Assembly: GCA_023053575.1 (NCBI GenBank)
Contig: JAKZAP010000141.1
Span: forward strand, 1 to 64,000
DNA from: Branchinecta lynchi
Lineage: Eukaryota; Arthropoda; Branchiopoda; Anostraca; Branchinectidae
Direction: 5' to 3'
Length of the DNA: 64,000 nt
The translations under genes were made by a program, and so were the position numbers. Of this stretch, positions 8,301 through 17,001 are shown piece after piece. The stretch's first letter is position 1. Each line of letters opens with the position of its first letter. Under the pieces are notes generated by a model. That model worked only from the letters and a program-made list of their open reading frames with translations. It ran no database searches and was not told where the DNA came from.

Positions 8301-10832
8301 CGTATATTGAAGGACTCTCTGCCGATTGTCTTGTATCTGTGTCAAGAAACCACCACATGCCTTGGAACTGGCATCACAATAGACCTTCATCGGGCTGGCC
8401 GATGAAGATAAGTCTGGAAGACCTAGGATGGGTTCTTCTAACAACTTAGATCGTAGTTGTTCGAAGGCCAACCTTTGTTCTTCCTCAAACTGGAAGGGTA
8501 CGTCCTTCTTGGTCAGCTTGATCATTGGTGACGCGATAGCAGAGAACTGAGCAATGAATTTCCTGAAGTAGGAAAACAAACCGATAGCAGAACGCAGTTC
8601 GCCCAAGTCTTTAGAATAAGCAAGGTTTCGCACGGCACTGAGCTTGTTAGGATCAGGCCGAATGCCGTTGCTGTCGACGCGGTGACCTAAGAAGATGACC
8701 TCCTCTTTAAAGAAGTCACACTTCTTAGCCTTGAGCTTAAGACCAGCTTTACGAAGAGCTGCAAACACCTTTGCTAACAGTTCAATATGAGAATCCTCGT
8801 CGTTAGACGCATTGATGACGTCGTCCAAGTATACCTCAACACCATCGTGAAAGAGGTGCTTAAGGATCCGGTACATAATGCGGCTGTAAGCAGCAGGTGC
8901 GTTCTTAAGACCGAAAGCTAGCTTGACGTATACGAACTGTTCGAACCCTGGAGCTGAGAACCCAGTGTATTTACGGCTATCTGGATCGATAGTCATTTGC
9001 CAATACCCGCAGAGGCAGTCAAGGACTGAGAATATCTTTTTCCCATGAAGCTTGTCAAGTATTGCCGCGATATGGGGCAAAGGAAACTCATCATTGACTG
9101 TTACGTTGTTCAAACTGCGGAAATCAGTGACAGCTCGGTAGCTGCCGTCTTTCTTTCCGACCAAAAGAAGTGGTGCTAGCCAAGGTGAAGAAGCAGGCTC
9201 GATAACCTTACATGCAAGCATGCGATCGATTTCAGCCTTGGCTATAGGTTCCAGATGAACAGGTATGCGATACGGACGAATCCTTTTCGGTGGCGCATCC
9301 CCTACATCGATAACAAAAGGCTCCATGTCGCATGTACCCAGGTCAAAGTCGTTTTTAGCAAAAACATCATGATTGTTCAAGAGTAGTTGCTGAACTTTCT
9401 TCAACCTGGCAGAATTGTTCGCCAAGTGTTCCAGTTTGAACATGTTCAAAAATGTCATTACTTCATCACCTACCAGGGGTTTTATTTCTGCTACCGATAC
9501 CTGATCTTCAGATGTGTGTCCAGTTAGGTTCATACATACCTGTGGTTCGGGAACCCAGCTAACCGCATTGGCCATGAAGAATCTAGGAATCTTCAGTGAT
9601 TCATCTGTGTGGTTCTCGATGTAAATGTGGAACACGCCATCTTGTGTTGTGATCAGCTGCTCTGGTAGTACTAGGTCAGGGAGTCTTGTCTCCAGCTCTT
9701 GGGTAGGTGTTACAAGGAACATGCTATCTGTGTCGACAGGACCTCTTGCTGTGGTGAGTAAGATGCGCTTGATGGTCTTTGCTGGGATGTTTGTAGTATT
9801 GATGAGTTGTAGCCTATGAATTCTCTTATTTGCTTCTTCATGTTGATTACCTGAAAGAGTATAATCTTGGGTTAACTGTTCTTTATTACAAACTCGATTA
9901 TTTGCCACGAGGCCACTACTCGTTGAGTCTTCTTGTTGTTTACGCAAGTATAGATGGTTGTTGTTTGCAACTGGGCTACCACCAGTTGGTTGTTGTTGTC
10001 GGCTGCAACAGCTACTGTCTTGCACTCTTGTTGCATTTGGTTGAGCCATGCTACACTTTTCAAATCCTGAAAAAGTAATCGGTTTAGTTAACTCATCTTT
10101 ACATAAACTGCTATCACTACAGCTGGGCATTTGGTATGGAATTGAACCACTACCTGCTATCTTAGTTGATTGTTGTATAGTACTACAACAACTGATAGCA
10201 CATGAGGTTGAGCCACAACGGCATAAGGTCATCGTTGTTGTTGGTGTACACCGCTGTTCGATGTGAGCATCCCCTGAAAAGTAACAATGATGTTCTAATG
10301 TACGGTTTGGTTTCGAACCAATACCCCTATATTGTTGTTGTGCTAAACAACAACAGCCGTTGCTGGTAATACATGGTACTGTATCATGTTGAAACAAAAT
10401 GTTGTTTGTTGTTGTTGCACACTGTTGTTCCGTCTGAGCACCACCAGAGAAGTAACAACGTTGTTCTGATGTATGGTTTGGTCTCGAACCAATACCCCTA
10501 TAATGTTGTTCTAAACAACAACAACTGTTGCTGGTAGTGCATGGTACTGTATCAAGTTGAAACGAAGTGTTGTTTGTTGTTGTTGTACACTGTTGTTCTG
10601 TATTAGCCCCACCTAAAAAGCAATAAGGTTGTTGCCTTACCTTATAGGGTTCAGTTACCATACAGTCACTTTGTGTCCTTGGTACTTTAAGAATCTCACT
10701 TTTTCTTGTTGTTTGGTTGTTGTGGAAATTAAGGGTGTGACAACACTCCCTAGAATTCCTTTTTACCAATTTGTCATGTTTTGCATCGACAACCAAATCA
10801 TGAGTTTTCAGGAACCCATAACCAAGTATCAT
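5334..10832 (-). CDS. pol: Pol polyprotein fragment: protease end, repeat-rich linker, RT, RNase H, integrase, long tail
   Basis: 1832 codons. Residues 1-23 are the C-terminal end of a retropepsin (ILGYGFL then LVVD). Residues about 65-335 are a Cys/Gln/Thr-rich repeat insertion. RT spans about 485-715, with D605 (FSVLD) and the YLDD box at 668-671. RNase H spans about 815-935, with D820, E859/E861, D886 and D931. The integrase zinc finger is H1040, H1047, C1077, C1080. The integrase core is D1110, D1170, E1206 (35 residues between the last two). A GPY/F module (WAGPY) is near 1343. The last 430 residues are an acidic, Pro-rich, probably disordered tail ending in a basic RRVQRPPQRW patch. The frame is open across a nested insertion that separates it from the protease part, and the two sides are in the same phase. 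ATG 10832 is only the first Met after the break. Confidence 0.96.
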   Translation of the reverse strand: MILGYGFLKTHDLVVDAKHDKLVKRNSRECCHTLNFHNNQTTRKSEILKVPRTQSDCMVTEPYKVRQQPYCFLGGANTEQQCTTTTNNTSFQLDTVPCTTSNSCCCLEQHYRGIGSRPNHTSEQRCYFSGGAQTEQQCATTTNNILFQHDTVPCITSNGCCCLAQQQYRGIGSKPNRTLEHHCYFSGDAHIEQRCTPTTTMTLCRCGSTSCAISCCSTIQQSTKIAGSGSIPYQMPSCSDSSLCKDELTKPITFSGFEKCSMAQPNATRVQDSSCCSRQQQPTGGSPVANNNHLYLRKQQEDSTSSGLVANNRVCNKEQLTQDYTLSGNQHEEANKRIHRLQLINTTNIPAKTIKRILLTTARGPVDTDSMFLVTPTQELETRLPDLVLPEQLITTQDGVFHIYIENHTDESLKIPRFFMANAVSWVPEPQVCMNLTGHTSEDQVSVAEIKPLVGDEVMTFLNMFKLEHLANNSARLKKVQQLLLNNHDVFAKNDFDLGTCDMEPFVIDVGDAPPKRIRPYRIPVHLEPIAKAEIDRMLACKVIEPASSPWLAPLLLVGKKDGSYRAVTDFRSLNNVTVNDEFPLPHIAAILDKLHGKKIFSVLDCLCGYWQMTIDPDSRKYTGFSAPGFEQFVYVKLAFGLKNAPAAYSRIMYRILKHLFHDGVEVYLDDVINASNDEDSHIELLAKVFAALRKAGLKLKAKKCDFFKEEVIFLGHRVDSNGIRPDPNKLSAVRNLAYSKDLGELRSAIGLFSYFRKFIAQFSAIASPMIKLTKKDVPFQFEEEQRLAFEQLRSKLLEEPILGLPDLSSSASPMKVYCDASSKACGGFLTQIQDNRQRVLQYTSRTFNQAEIKHSAIEKEALAIVHCIRSFRPYLLGRKFVVASDHKPLQWLMKSTGKDLTGKWARMQMELQGYDFEITHIPGTQNVVADALSRLPTTASTPLIMAVIPEADKQFSSHDLRQLQGNDGFASAIRNYLQHGSQLPSRIETQILREIENFVLEDGLLCYVYTPYQNCRRSDLRVVPVLPRSLIPEVLFDSHDSKISGHFGFLKTYERVRSRFYFRNMYNAIKQYVQCCLDCCQRKGLNHTPRAPLGTIPESSRPLDMVGIDLLGPLPVSTQGSKYIVVITDHFTKYIVLTAIADKTAKAVARAFTEHFILVYGACERLISDQGSEFINAVFKGILELLNIKQLRTSAYHPMCNGAVERRNHDIANILSLYVRDRGHADWEDQLRYVQFAMNTAYHESISDSPFYAMFLRDARFPTDTVISSRVFYNLDSDYKSEMITRQKTAYQMIRDNSEITRERQRFYYDRTENQKPLKVGELVLLHTPPDARLRKLDKIRWAGPYRITAILENGLNFQITRLSDGRVEVVHYNRLKTYVPRSLWESDVVQDELIIPPNIDDIVLPPVNQESLGDRPEGLTSKKKVTWWDDQLQNRIISPDYAPPNTLNDDLYDVSGSDPIVPVVRPQRRNFRLESTVSSTESEEEVTKFRPQPLLQRPLTLQPYHSNTPTEHGDCKLRYSLGSEDMSWDNPYTETPVRRQGMGSSSSLESESLEDALTKRELFTPTGVRCSTPTFGEASALRPGITPAREFYENIPFFETLDYRLHFDSPVNQGPNGDPTGIGDTAAATEFHQFGSAVNKSPELSPVRPEVESPNQTVIETPRLRGSARTDDSLRTQGAAVTRPQGGGSGHGILEEPSSQSGLMSELSALNRTDTESARFNHSHSMPELRGPSGELESDHSRVEPPIDFGSPPLPLIRDRVLSHPTARSEALKLRTQAARRGALQGVRFDLATRDALRGQHEGSVTDSQERPRRVQRPPQRWTYKKLGGE
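9850..10628 (-). repeat. Coding tandem repeat (period about 171 bp, 57 aa) between protease and RT
   Basis: Within pol, residues about 69-125, 126-182 and 183-210 are successive copies. Each opens with an aromatic/Cys segment (YCFLGGANTEQ, CYFSGGAQTEQ, CYFSGDAHIEQ), then a Thr/Asn run, a DTVPC motif, a Cys cluster (SNSCCC, SNGCCC) and YRGIGS. More diverged echoes of the opening motif follow at about residues 252-262 (ITFSGFEKCSM) and 324-333 (YTLSGNQHEE). DNA copy starts are near 10628, 10457 and 10286. The protease-RT junction of gypsy elements is normally short and lacks such a domain. Confidence 0.85.
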
Positions 10833-10834
10833 AG

Positions 10835-10838
10835 GTAC
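10835..10838. repeat. Left target-site duplication (GTAC) of the nested element
   Basis: GTAC immediately precedes the TG of the left LTR and recurs immediately after the CA of the right LTR (16557-16560). A 4-bp duplication is within the range for Ty3/gypsy integrases. Confidence 0.88.
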
Positions 10839-11418
10839 TGTTACGGTGATGCCATCTGCATTCCGTACGTTTTCCTTATGCCGCCGCTAGGCAGCGTTAC
10901 TCCCTTCCATTGCCTGTGTCTTTTATCTTTTATACCGTCGCGGCCACTCTTTCGTATCACTTATTAACTCTCTGGCCACGCCGGGTGTGAGTCACCTTCT
11001 TCTAGAACACTTCTTTCCCGGTCCCCGGCCGGGTAACAACTCTTTTGACTTAAAGATTGTTCTTTTGTAAGTACATCTATTAATAAAACCTTTTGTTTAC
11101 TTACGGACCATAGGTCACTTCTATGAGTCTTTGTTAAGCTCCTTAGAGTGGGCTGGCCTGTAAGGCCTAGTGTATGATGGGTGGTTGATAACCTGTTTTG
11201 TGTTCGGTATGCAAACCATAGTGTGAATCGACCAGGGGAATCCATAATGAACCCGTGAAGTTCTGCACGTGTAGTAGGCCACCAACGCCCTAGGCCATCC
11301 TGACTCCGATGATTGTTTACCTGGACATTTACCATCTTATGTCCGGCTTACTACACCCCTCGCCATAACATCAGGTTTGAGAGTGCAAACTCCATATACA
11401 AATACAGTCATCGTAACA
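10839..11418 (+). repeat. Left (5') LTR of the nested element
   Basis: 580 bp, beginning TGTTACGG and ending TCGTAACA, a 7-bp inverted terminal repeat. A TATA-like TTTTATACC lies at 10928-10936 and a polyadenylation signal AATAAA at 11082-11087, a plausible U3-R-U5 layout. A 123-codon open frame on the minus strand inside it is repeated in the other LTR and is not taken as a gene. Confidence 0.95.
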
Positions 11419-11570
11419 ATGGTTTCAGAAGTGGGATTTGGATTTTTTCCCCGCACCATTGTCGTATCAATGATATAAGAAGTGGATTTTGGATTTTTTT
11501 TTTCCCCACACCATTGTCGTAACTATGGTACATGAAGTGGGTTTTTGGATTTTTTCCCCATTGCTTTATT
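11418..11570 (+). repeat. Three tandem copies (about 55 bp) of the primer-binding-site region
   Basis: The segment containing the primer binding site, then TTTGGATTTTTTCCCC and CACCATTGTCGTA, recurs at about 11418, 11469 and 11524. The second and third copies keep AGAAGTGG or GAAGTGGG but have lost the leading TGGTTTC match, so only the first looks usable as a primer site. Confidence 0.8.
11420..11437 (+). other. Primer binding site, tRNA-Leu type
   Basis: TGGTTTCAGAAGTGGGAT begins one base after the LTR. It matches the complement of the 3' end of tRNA-Leu(CAA) as known in animals (TGGTGTCAGAAGTGGGAT) at 17 of 18 positions. The one mismatch is at position 5. Confidence 0.8.
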
Positions 11571-11607
11571 ATAATAATAGGTTAAAAGTAAATTTGCAAT
11601 TTTTTTT

Positions 11608-11705
11608 TGTCGAAGAATGTAAAGTAAAATTTTCTGTTTTTTTTTCTTCGAAGAACGTAAAGTAAAAACTTTGGATTTTTTTTTCGAAGAACGTAAACTA
11701 AAATT
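11608..11705 (+). repeat. Three-copy short tandem repeat (about 36 bp)
   Basis: CGAAGAACGTAAAGTAAAA or a close variant occurs at about 11611, 11649 and 11684, separated by T-rich tracts. Confidence 0.75.
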
Positions 11706-12414
11706 TTTGGGAATTTGTTTATTGTTTGGAATAAATTATAGGTTTAATAGCAAGAATGGGGAATTATTATAAGATTTAAGGGGGAAAATAACTTAAAAAT
11801 TAAATTTTGGTCGATTTACGCTTTGGTTTGTAGTACTGGACTTTTTGTCGTTTAGTTTAAAGTAAGCGTTACCTTATGACAACTTAGGCCTAATATCCCC
11901 ATTTTTCTTGAGGTATGCCCCAGATAAGAGAGGCTAGTCCTCTATTTATAAGTAAAAATATGGGTATAATATTTTTATTTTGGGTATTTAAGGATATTTA
12001 TTAGGTGAGGTTCCACTAATAGCATGATTGATGGGTGCATTAAGAATGAATTTGCCAGAAGTTTTGTAACTATTTGTGCTGGTTAATAGTTAGTATGACT
12101 GTTGCATATCATTTTTTTTTTTCTTGTCCAATATTTATGATACATTATTCCCTGATCAGGAATTTTTCTTTCATGAATTATGTGGAGCATTTTCACTGAT
12201 ATTTTTCACCAGTGGTATTGTTGTTTATGTTAGTCAGGAGTCATGACCTGAGCTAACAACTAGCCTCACAGATTAGAATTTTATATGGAAATGGATGTTA
12301 CGTCCATATTTTCCTGTTATGACAGGAATTACGACCTGTTTTGACATTACACATGATGATTGTGAATGTGAATGTATTTTAGTGGTATGATTGAGTCCCC
12401 TATTTCTTTTTTTT

Positions 12415-12650
12415 AGTCATCCTTCTTGGCTGCCAGTTTTATCCGTTATGTTTACTTTATAACTGGGTTGGTTAACTAAGTTGGAGACCCTCCCCCCCTT
12501 GTATGCTTGTTGATACGGTATGAGTAGGCCTCACATTTTTTTTCTAGTCAACCTACTTTCCTGGCAATGTATCCCTTATGTTTCCTTAATAAGTGGGTCG
12601 TTAGGTTAAGTTGGAAGACCCTTCCCCCCCTATAGGCATATTTATGGAGA
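12415..12650 (+). repeat. Two-copy imperfect tandem repeat (about 120 bp)
   Basis: A block containing TTATGTTTACTTTATAA, GTTGGAGACCC and a C run at about 12415-12535 is followed by a second copy at about 12540-12650 (TTATGTTTCCTTAATAA, GTTGGAAGACCC and a C run). Confidence 0.7.
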
Positions 12651-13378
12651 TGAATTGTGGTGCTATTAGTCCCTGTGTTATTGTGGTTCCCCTCTCACTG
12701 AGATATAGCACCACTGTTCAAAGACCTTTGTCAGAAGGCAAGAAGGTTGAGCCTTTATTATAAGGCATTATTGAGAGATGATGAGTCACATTGTGACCAT
12801 GCCCCTTCACATATTTTTATTATTCCCCCCTCCCCCTTACCTGATGGGCTATTCTCTTAATGATAGAGATTTGTATATGACATTGAAGTCATAGTGAGTG
12901 AACTAAAAAGTAATGTCATAGGTTAAGGACCATGTATCTTTCTATGAGGCTGTATGTTAAACAAACAATGAATAACCCATTTGTGTGAGATGTTTTTTTT
13001 ATATGATATGTAATATTCCAGTCATATTTCTTAGTTTTTTGACAAAAATATTCTTCAAGAATTAAAAATACCTCATAAAATGAGAGATTTATGTGGTAAT
13101 AATTCACATTTGGTATTTAGGTTAGAAGAGTTGGAACCTCACATATTTTTTTTTTACAAGTTGTCATATGGTAGTGTTTACTTTATTGGTTGTTGCCCCC
13201 ATTGTATATTGGTCCCTGGTCAGTCTTCTCTTTTCTCTCATATTTTTTTTTTTGAATCTCATTTGGGAGATTTCTCTTTGATATTTTTGTTTATTACATT
13301 GAATTAAATCTAAAAAGTAAGAAGTATTCTGATTATATTGAATAAGTTAAAGATATAAAGATAGTATCTAGCTTATTC

Positions 13379-13729
13379 ATGATTCCAAACCGTGTTACCG
13401 GTCGGGGCCCTTTTGACTCCCCCCCGATCATCCCAAATATCATGGCGACTGAGGATCCACCCCCACCCTACTCGACCTTTCATTCTGAAGCACCTTCTTT
13501 GGCCCCATTAAACTCCTTCCAGCCCATTAATCCTCCAGCAAGAACTTCTGAGCCTTCTGCTCATTATTCCCAGTTCTCTGGCGTTTTTGCTCAGCCTTCA
13601 GCTGTCCTTTCACAGCCGCTTGTGACTAGCTCTCAGCTGCCAACGGTTTCGTCACAGCACTTAGCTGTCCCCACACACTCTTTGCCCAACCAAACAGTGC
13701 CAGCCGTTTTCGAGGCGCTCTTCGCTTAG
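13379..13729 (+). pseudogene. Pro/Ser-rich relic frame, part 1
   Basis: 116 codons in a GC-richer island inside an AT-rich element. The product is rich in Pro, Ser, Ala and Gln, with a PPPPYS motif near residue 27, and has no fold I can recognise. It closes just before the second frame below, which is in a different phase. The second frame extends upstream past the stop of this one, so the two were probably once continuous and are now separated by an indel near 13700-13730. Confidence 0.45.
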
Positions 13730-13758
13730 AAGGGAACGATAGCCGTCTTTTCTACCAA

Positions 13759-14181
13759 TTGGCATTTGATTCAGATTCAGGAGATAGTATTCAGTCAAAT
13801 CAATCATCCCAGGCTTTAGCCCAGCCTTTAACTTCAACAACTTCTAATAATTCGGAATCTAACCTTAATGAATCCCCAATAAATCCGCCGGTTGCTTCTG
13901 TCCAACGCGACGAGTTCGAGCCGACGCCTACTTCGTCTTGGTATGGGACTCCCTTACCGTCCCCGACGCTGCACGACCGACCCATCTTCATCCCTTCCCC
14001 ATCCCCCCCTGAAGTCTTCAACGCTCCAGTCCTGCCTATCCCGACTACGGCAGCGTCTTTCGTCGACCCACCAACTTCTCCCATTCCGTCGACCTCCACC
14101 CAGCCCATTCCGGAGCTGCGACGTTCGGCCAGGCACCGCAACCCACCTGAGCGGTATGCCTCTCACGACCACAGACATTAG
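13759..14181 (+). pseudogene. Pro/Ser-rich relic frame, part 2; resembles the C-terminal tail of a gypsy pol
   Basis: About 140 codons from a TTG; the open phase extends upstream to about 13700. The product is Ser/Asn-rich, then Pro-rich, and ends with LRRSARHRNPPERY. A basic RRSxR..PPxRY patch of this kind is common at the very end of LTR-retrotransposon pol proteins, and the outer element's pol ends in the similar RRVQRPPQRW. I infer this is the surviving end of an ancestral pol of the nested element. No catalytic domain remains. Confidence 0.5.
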
Positions 14182-15250
14182 ACCTGTCCCCCAGACACGG
14201 CGACATCTCCAACCCTGACGTGACATTTATACATTTCTGCGCCAATGCGCCATTTACTCCGCCAGCGGCATATATGCCTTTGCAGCCTGGCCGTTTTCAA
14301 ACCCTCTACCCTGATGTGACACTGACATCTGATGTAAATAGTTTACCGTGATAGTTTCGCGTACCTGCGGCCACAATTCATAAGGCCCATCATGGCAGAT
14401 TTCCTACTATTTTGTGTGTTTAGCATATTCGGCCAAGTTCGGCTCGGCTCTGTCCATACTCGCTTGTGTGCTTGACAAGCCGCCATTAGTGTTCCCTCTT
14501 TATACCACTTTAATGTTTGTACTGCCTGTGTGGCCGATTCTGTTCGGCTCAGTTCTATTCGCCTGTGTGGCCGATAAGCCACGAACATCGTTTCTTTTGT
14601 GTTACGTTATGTACTGCCTGTGTGGCCTAGTTCGGTTCTCTTGTGATATTTGCCTGTGTGGTCGACTAGCCGTCGCTAGTGTTCCCTCCTTTTTATTATT
14701 TAATGTTTATGTACTGCCTGTGTGGCCGAGGCCGGTTTCGCCTAAATGTACAGTCCTTTGTTTTTCCGACAAGCTCAAGTTCAAGTTCCTTCTTTGTTGT
14801 TGCCTTTGTGGCTTATTTTTTTGCAAATTATGCCCTTCTGGCCAAGTATTTGCAGAGATTCTTGATCTCATGATGGATTTTGTGGCATTTTGTCACTGTT
14901 ATATATATTATGTTTGTTATGTTGGCCTTCTGCCTCTATATCAATTTAACTTTGGCATTTTGCCGTTATATTAAATTAAGCCTTCTGCCATTATCCACTT
15001 TGGTCAATATTGTTTATTATTTATTTATATGAAGTTTTGTTGGACTTAGGAGTTTAGCACCTGTTAACCCCAAACTGGCATTCGGGTGGTTTTTCTTTTA
15101 TTGGGTGGACATCGGGTGGTATAATTATTTTCGTATCTTTTATATACGAAGAATCTGACCAATTCTTTCTTTTTTTTCACTTTTATAGAATTCACTTAAC
15201 ATTACATAAAATTAATTAAACTTTAAAAACAATCCCCTGTTCCTTTCTTT
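14182..15250. other. Repeat-rich, AT-rich 3' interior of the nested element
   Basis: No supported gene. It contains a degenerate tandem repeat (14440-14800), a stretch with recurring CTTCTGCC (14920-15000), and short duplications such as TCGGGTGGT near 15083 and 15112. Confidence 0.6.
14440..14800 (+). repeat. Degenerate tandem repeat built on GTACTGCCTGTGTGGCC
   Basis: GTACTGCCTGTGTGGCC occurs at about 14519, 14611 and 14714. A half-unit phrase (GCCTGTGTGGCCGATAAGCC and similar) lies between copies, and TAGTGTTCCCTC recurs at about 14487 and 14677. The long hydrophobic open frame across this region is a by-product of the repeat. Confidence 0.75.
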
Positions 15251-15830
15251 TTATTGTCCCCTGAGGGTGGATCAGTACGCGGTACATCAGCAGCCCAGCG
15301 CAACTTCGGCCATTTCCAGCAGCCCAGCGCAAATCCAGCATAAGCAGCACCATTTCCATCACCTCCAGCCTTAGACAATATCAGCTCCAGCCTAAACCAA
15401 CATCATCATATCCTGCGCCTGAATCAACATCGTCCTATCCAGCGCCCGTACCAGCTCTGCGACGCACATCTCGCCAGAGTACGCTCCACCTGCCCAGCCA
15501 ACTCGCAGTCTTCGGCCACCTAATTAACCAGCTCCAGCTTTAACCACCATCTTTCCCGCTTGCTTATGCAACATCACCATCCACCATCTACACCGTTCCA
15601 GCGCAACACCAGCACCATCCGCTTTTGCCATACCGGTACCAGCTAACAGCTCCACCTGTTCACCAACATCTTCCCCGCCTGCAAGACCACCCATCGCCTA
15701 TGCCGCTCCAGCAACACCAACACCATCCGCTTTTGCTATGCCCGTACCAGCTGACCCCTCAAACCACAAAGCTGACGAACCACCATGCCGACTCTACATC
15801 GCCACTCCACCCTCTTGTATTTCTCTAAAC
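15251..15830 (+). repeat. CCA/CAG-rich degenerate repeat tract
   Basis: Cytosine- and CAG-rich sequence in contrast to its AT-rich surroundings. CAGCAGCCCAGCGCAA recurs at about 15289 and 15319. A unit with CACCATCCGCTTTTGC and CCGTACCAGCTGAC recurs at about 15611 and 15728 (period about 117). It may descend from a Pro/Gln-coding region, but no frame is kept. Confidence 0.6.
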
Positions 15831-15966
15831 TTTAAAAATAATATATTTTAATTTGGGTCTAAGGTCAGATTTATGTAACATTTATGGTTAACTTTTAGCA
15901 GATGGATGCCAAAAGTTTGTTAATCTGGTGCTTAACTTTTAAGTCCGTGGGTCACGGACTCAATAT

Positions 15967-15976
15967 GGAGGGGAGG
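15967..15976 (+). other. Polypurine tract of the nested element
   Basis: GGAGGGGAGG, two bases before the TG of the right LTR. It is the expected plus-strand primer position and fixes the element's orientation as plus. Confidence 0.9.
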
Positions 15977-15978
15977 TA

Positions 15979-16556
15979 TGTTACGGTGATGCCATCTGCA
16001 TTCCGTACGTTTTCCTTATGCCGCCGCTAGGCAGCGTTACTCCCTTCCATTGCCTGTGTCTTTTATCTTTTATACCGTCGCGGCCACTCTTTCGTATCAC
16101 TTATTAACTCTCTGGCCACGCCGGGTGTGAGTCACCTTCTTCTAGAACACTTCTTTCCCGGTCCCCGGCCGGGTAACAACTCTTTTGACTTAAAGATTGT
16201 TCTTTTGTAAGTACATCTATTAATAAAACCTTTTGTTTACTTACGGACCATAGGTCACTTCTATGAGTCTTTGTTAAGCTCCTTAGAGTGGGCTGGCCTG
16301 TAAGGCCTAGTGTATGATGGGTGGTTGATAATCTGTTTTGTGTTCGGTATGCAAACCATAGTGTGAATCGACCAGGGGAATCCATAATGAACCCGTGAAG
16401 TTCTGCACGTGTAGTAGGCCACCAACGCCCTAGGCCATCCTGACTCCGATGATTGTTTACCTGGACATTTACCATCTTATGTCCGGCTTACTACACCCCT
16501 CGCCATAACATCAGGTTTGAGAGTGCAAACTCCATATACAAATACAGATCGTAACA
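15979..16556 (+). repeat. Right (3') LTR of the nested element
   Basis: 578 bp, the same as the left LTR except for T at 16332 (C in the left copy) and loss of two bases near 16547. AATAAA is at 16222-16227. It ends in CGTAACA directly followed by the GTAC duplication. Confidence 0.95.
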
Positions 16557-16560
16557 GTAC
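16557..16560. repeat. Right target-site duplication (GTAC) of the nested element
   Basis: Directly follows the CA end of the right LTR and matches 10835-10838. Beyond it the outer element's protease frame resumes. Confidence 0.88.
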
Positions 16561-17001
16561 CCTTAATTTCTCACTCACCAAAAATGTCTCTTTATAGTCA
16601 CTGCCGTTAATATGAATCGTCTCGGTAATACTGCCAAAAATGCCCATGCTATGCCCGGTGGCGCTACTTACGTCGCCACCACCCTTAACTAAAACGTCTC
16701 TAACTACCTTAGGCAACTGAAAATACAAATCTAAACTGACCAACGATACCGATGCGCCTGTATCTGCTAACGCTTGAACTGGGATACCGGAAATACAAAC
16801 TTCGCAATACGGCAATATATCACAACTAATGCCATTACACGAACCGAAACACGTAGCAATAAAATGATTGTCCCTTAAACTATTTACATCAGGATGCACA
16901 GAAGGGCGCGTAAAAGAACTCGTACATCCTACTTCAAGTTTAAATTTCGGAAATTTTCGGGTAGCCTGCACGCTCGGCTGAAATGGCCCGGTTTGCCGCA
17001 A
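16557..17001 (-). CDS. Retropepsin (protease) part of the outer element's pol, cut by the nested element
   Basis: The frame opens inside the 3' end of gag and runs about 148 codons before entering the nested LTR. The active-site motif DTGA is at residues 80-83 (LADTGASVSLVS), followed by a flap-like ATGHSMGIFGS at about 114-124. The remaining C-terminal strand of the protease (ILGYGFL and LVVD) is found across the insertion at the start of the 10832 frame. The frame is -1 relative to gag, and overlap and slippery site are consistent with expression by frameshifting. The open reading continues nominally to 16477 through LTR sequence, which is not part of the protein's original course. Confidence 0.9.

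Larger units (their letters stand above)
11571..13378. other. AT-rich non-coding interior of the nested element
   Basis: About 1.8 kb with many homopolymer tracts and short tandem duplications and no convincing gene. Two duplications are annotated separately (11608-11705 and 12415-12650). Confidence 0.7.
10839..16556 (+). mobile_element. Nested non-autonomous LTR retrotransposon (5.7 kb), recent insertion
   Basis: Two direct LTRs (580 and 578 bp) with TGTTACG...CGTAACA termini, a primer binding site one base after the left LTR, a polypurine tract two bases before the right LTR, and flanking GTAC target duplications make a complete element. The 4.56-kb interior has no recognisable gag, protease, RT, RNase H or integrase. 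It holds AT-rich tandem repeats and a Pro/Ser-rich relic frame. It therefore resembles a LARD-type (large retrotransposon derivative) element mobilised in trans. The LTRs differ by one substitution (11192 against 16332) and one 2-bp indel near the end, so insertion was recent. It lies in the opposite orientation to the outer element and splits its pol. Confidence 0.94.

Noticed and set aside
10964..11335. 123-codon minus-strand frame inside the LTR, repeated at 16104-16475
   Set aside because: It lies entirely in the LTR of a non-autonomous element, opposite to its transcription, with no protein-like features beyond length.
14414..14974. 186-codon hydrophobic Cys-rich frame on the plus strand
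   Set aside because: It is generated by the degenerate GTACTGCCTGTGTGGCC repeat; composition follows the DNA repeat and not a membrane protein.
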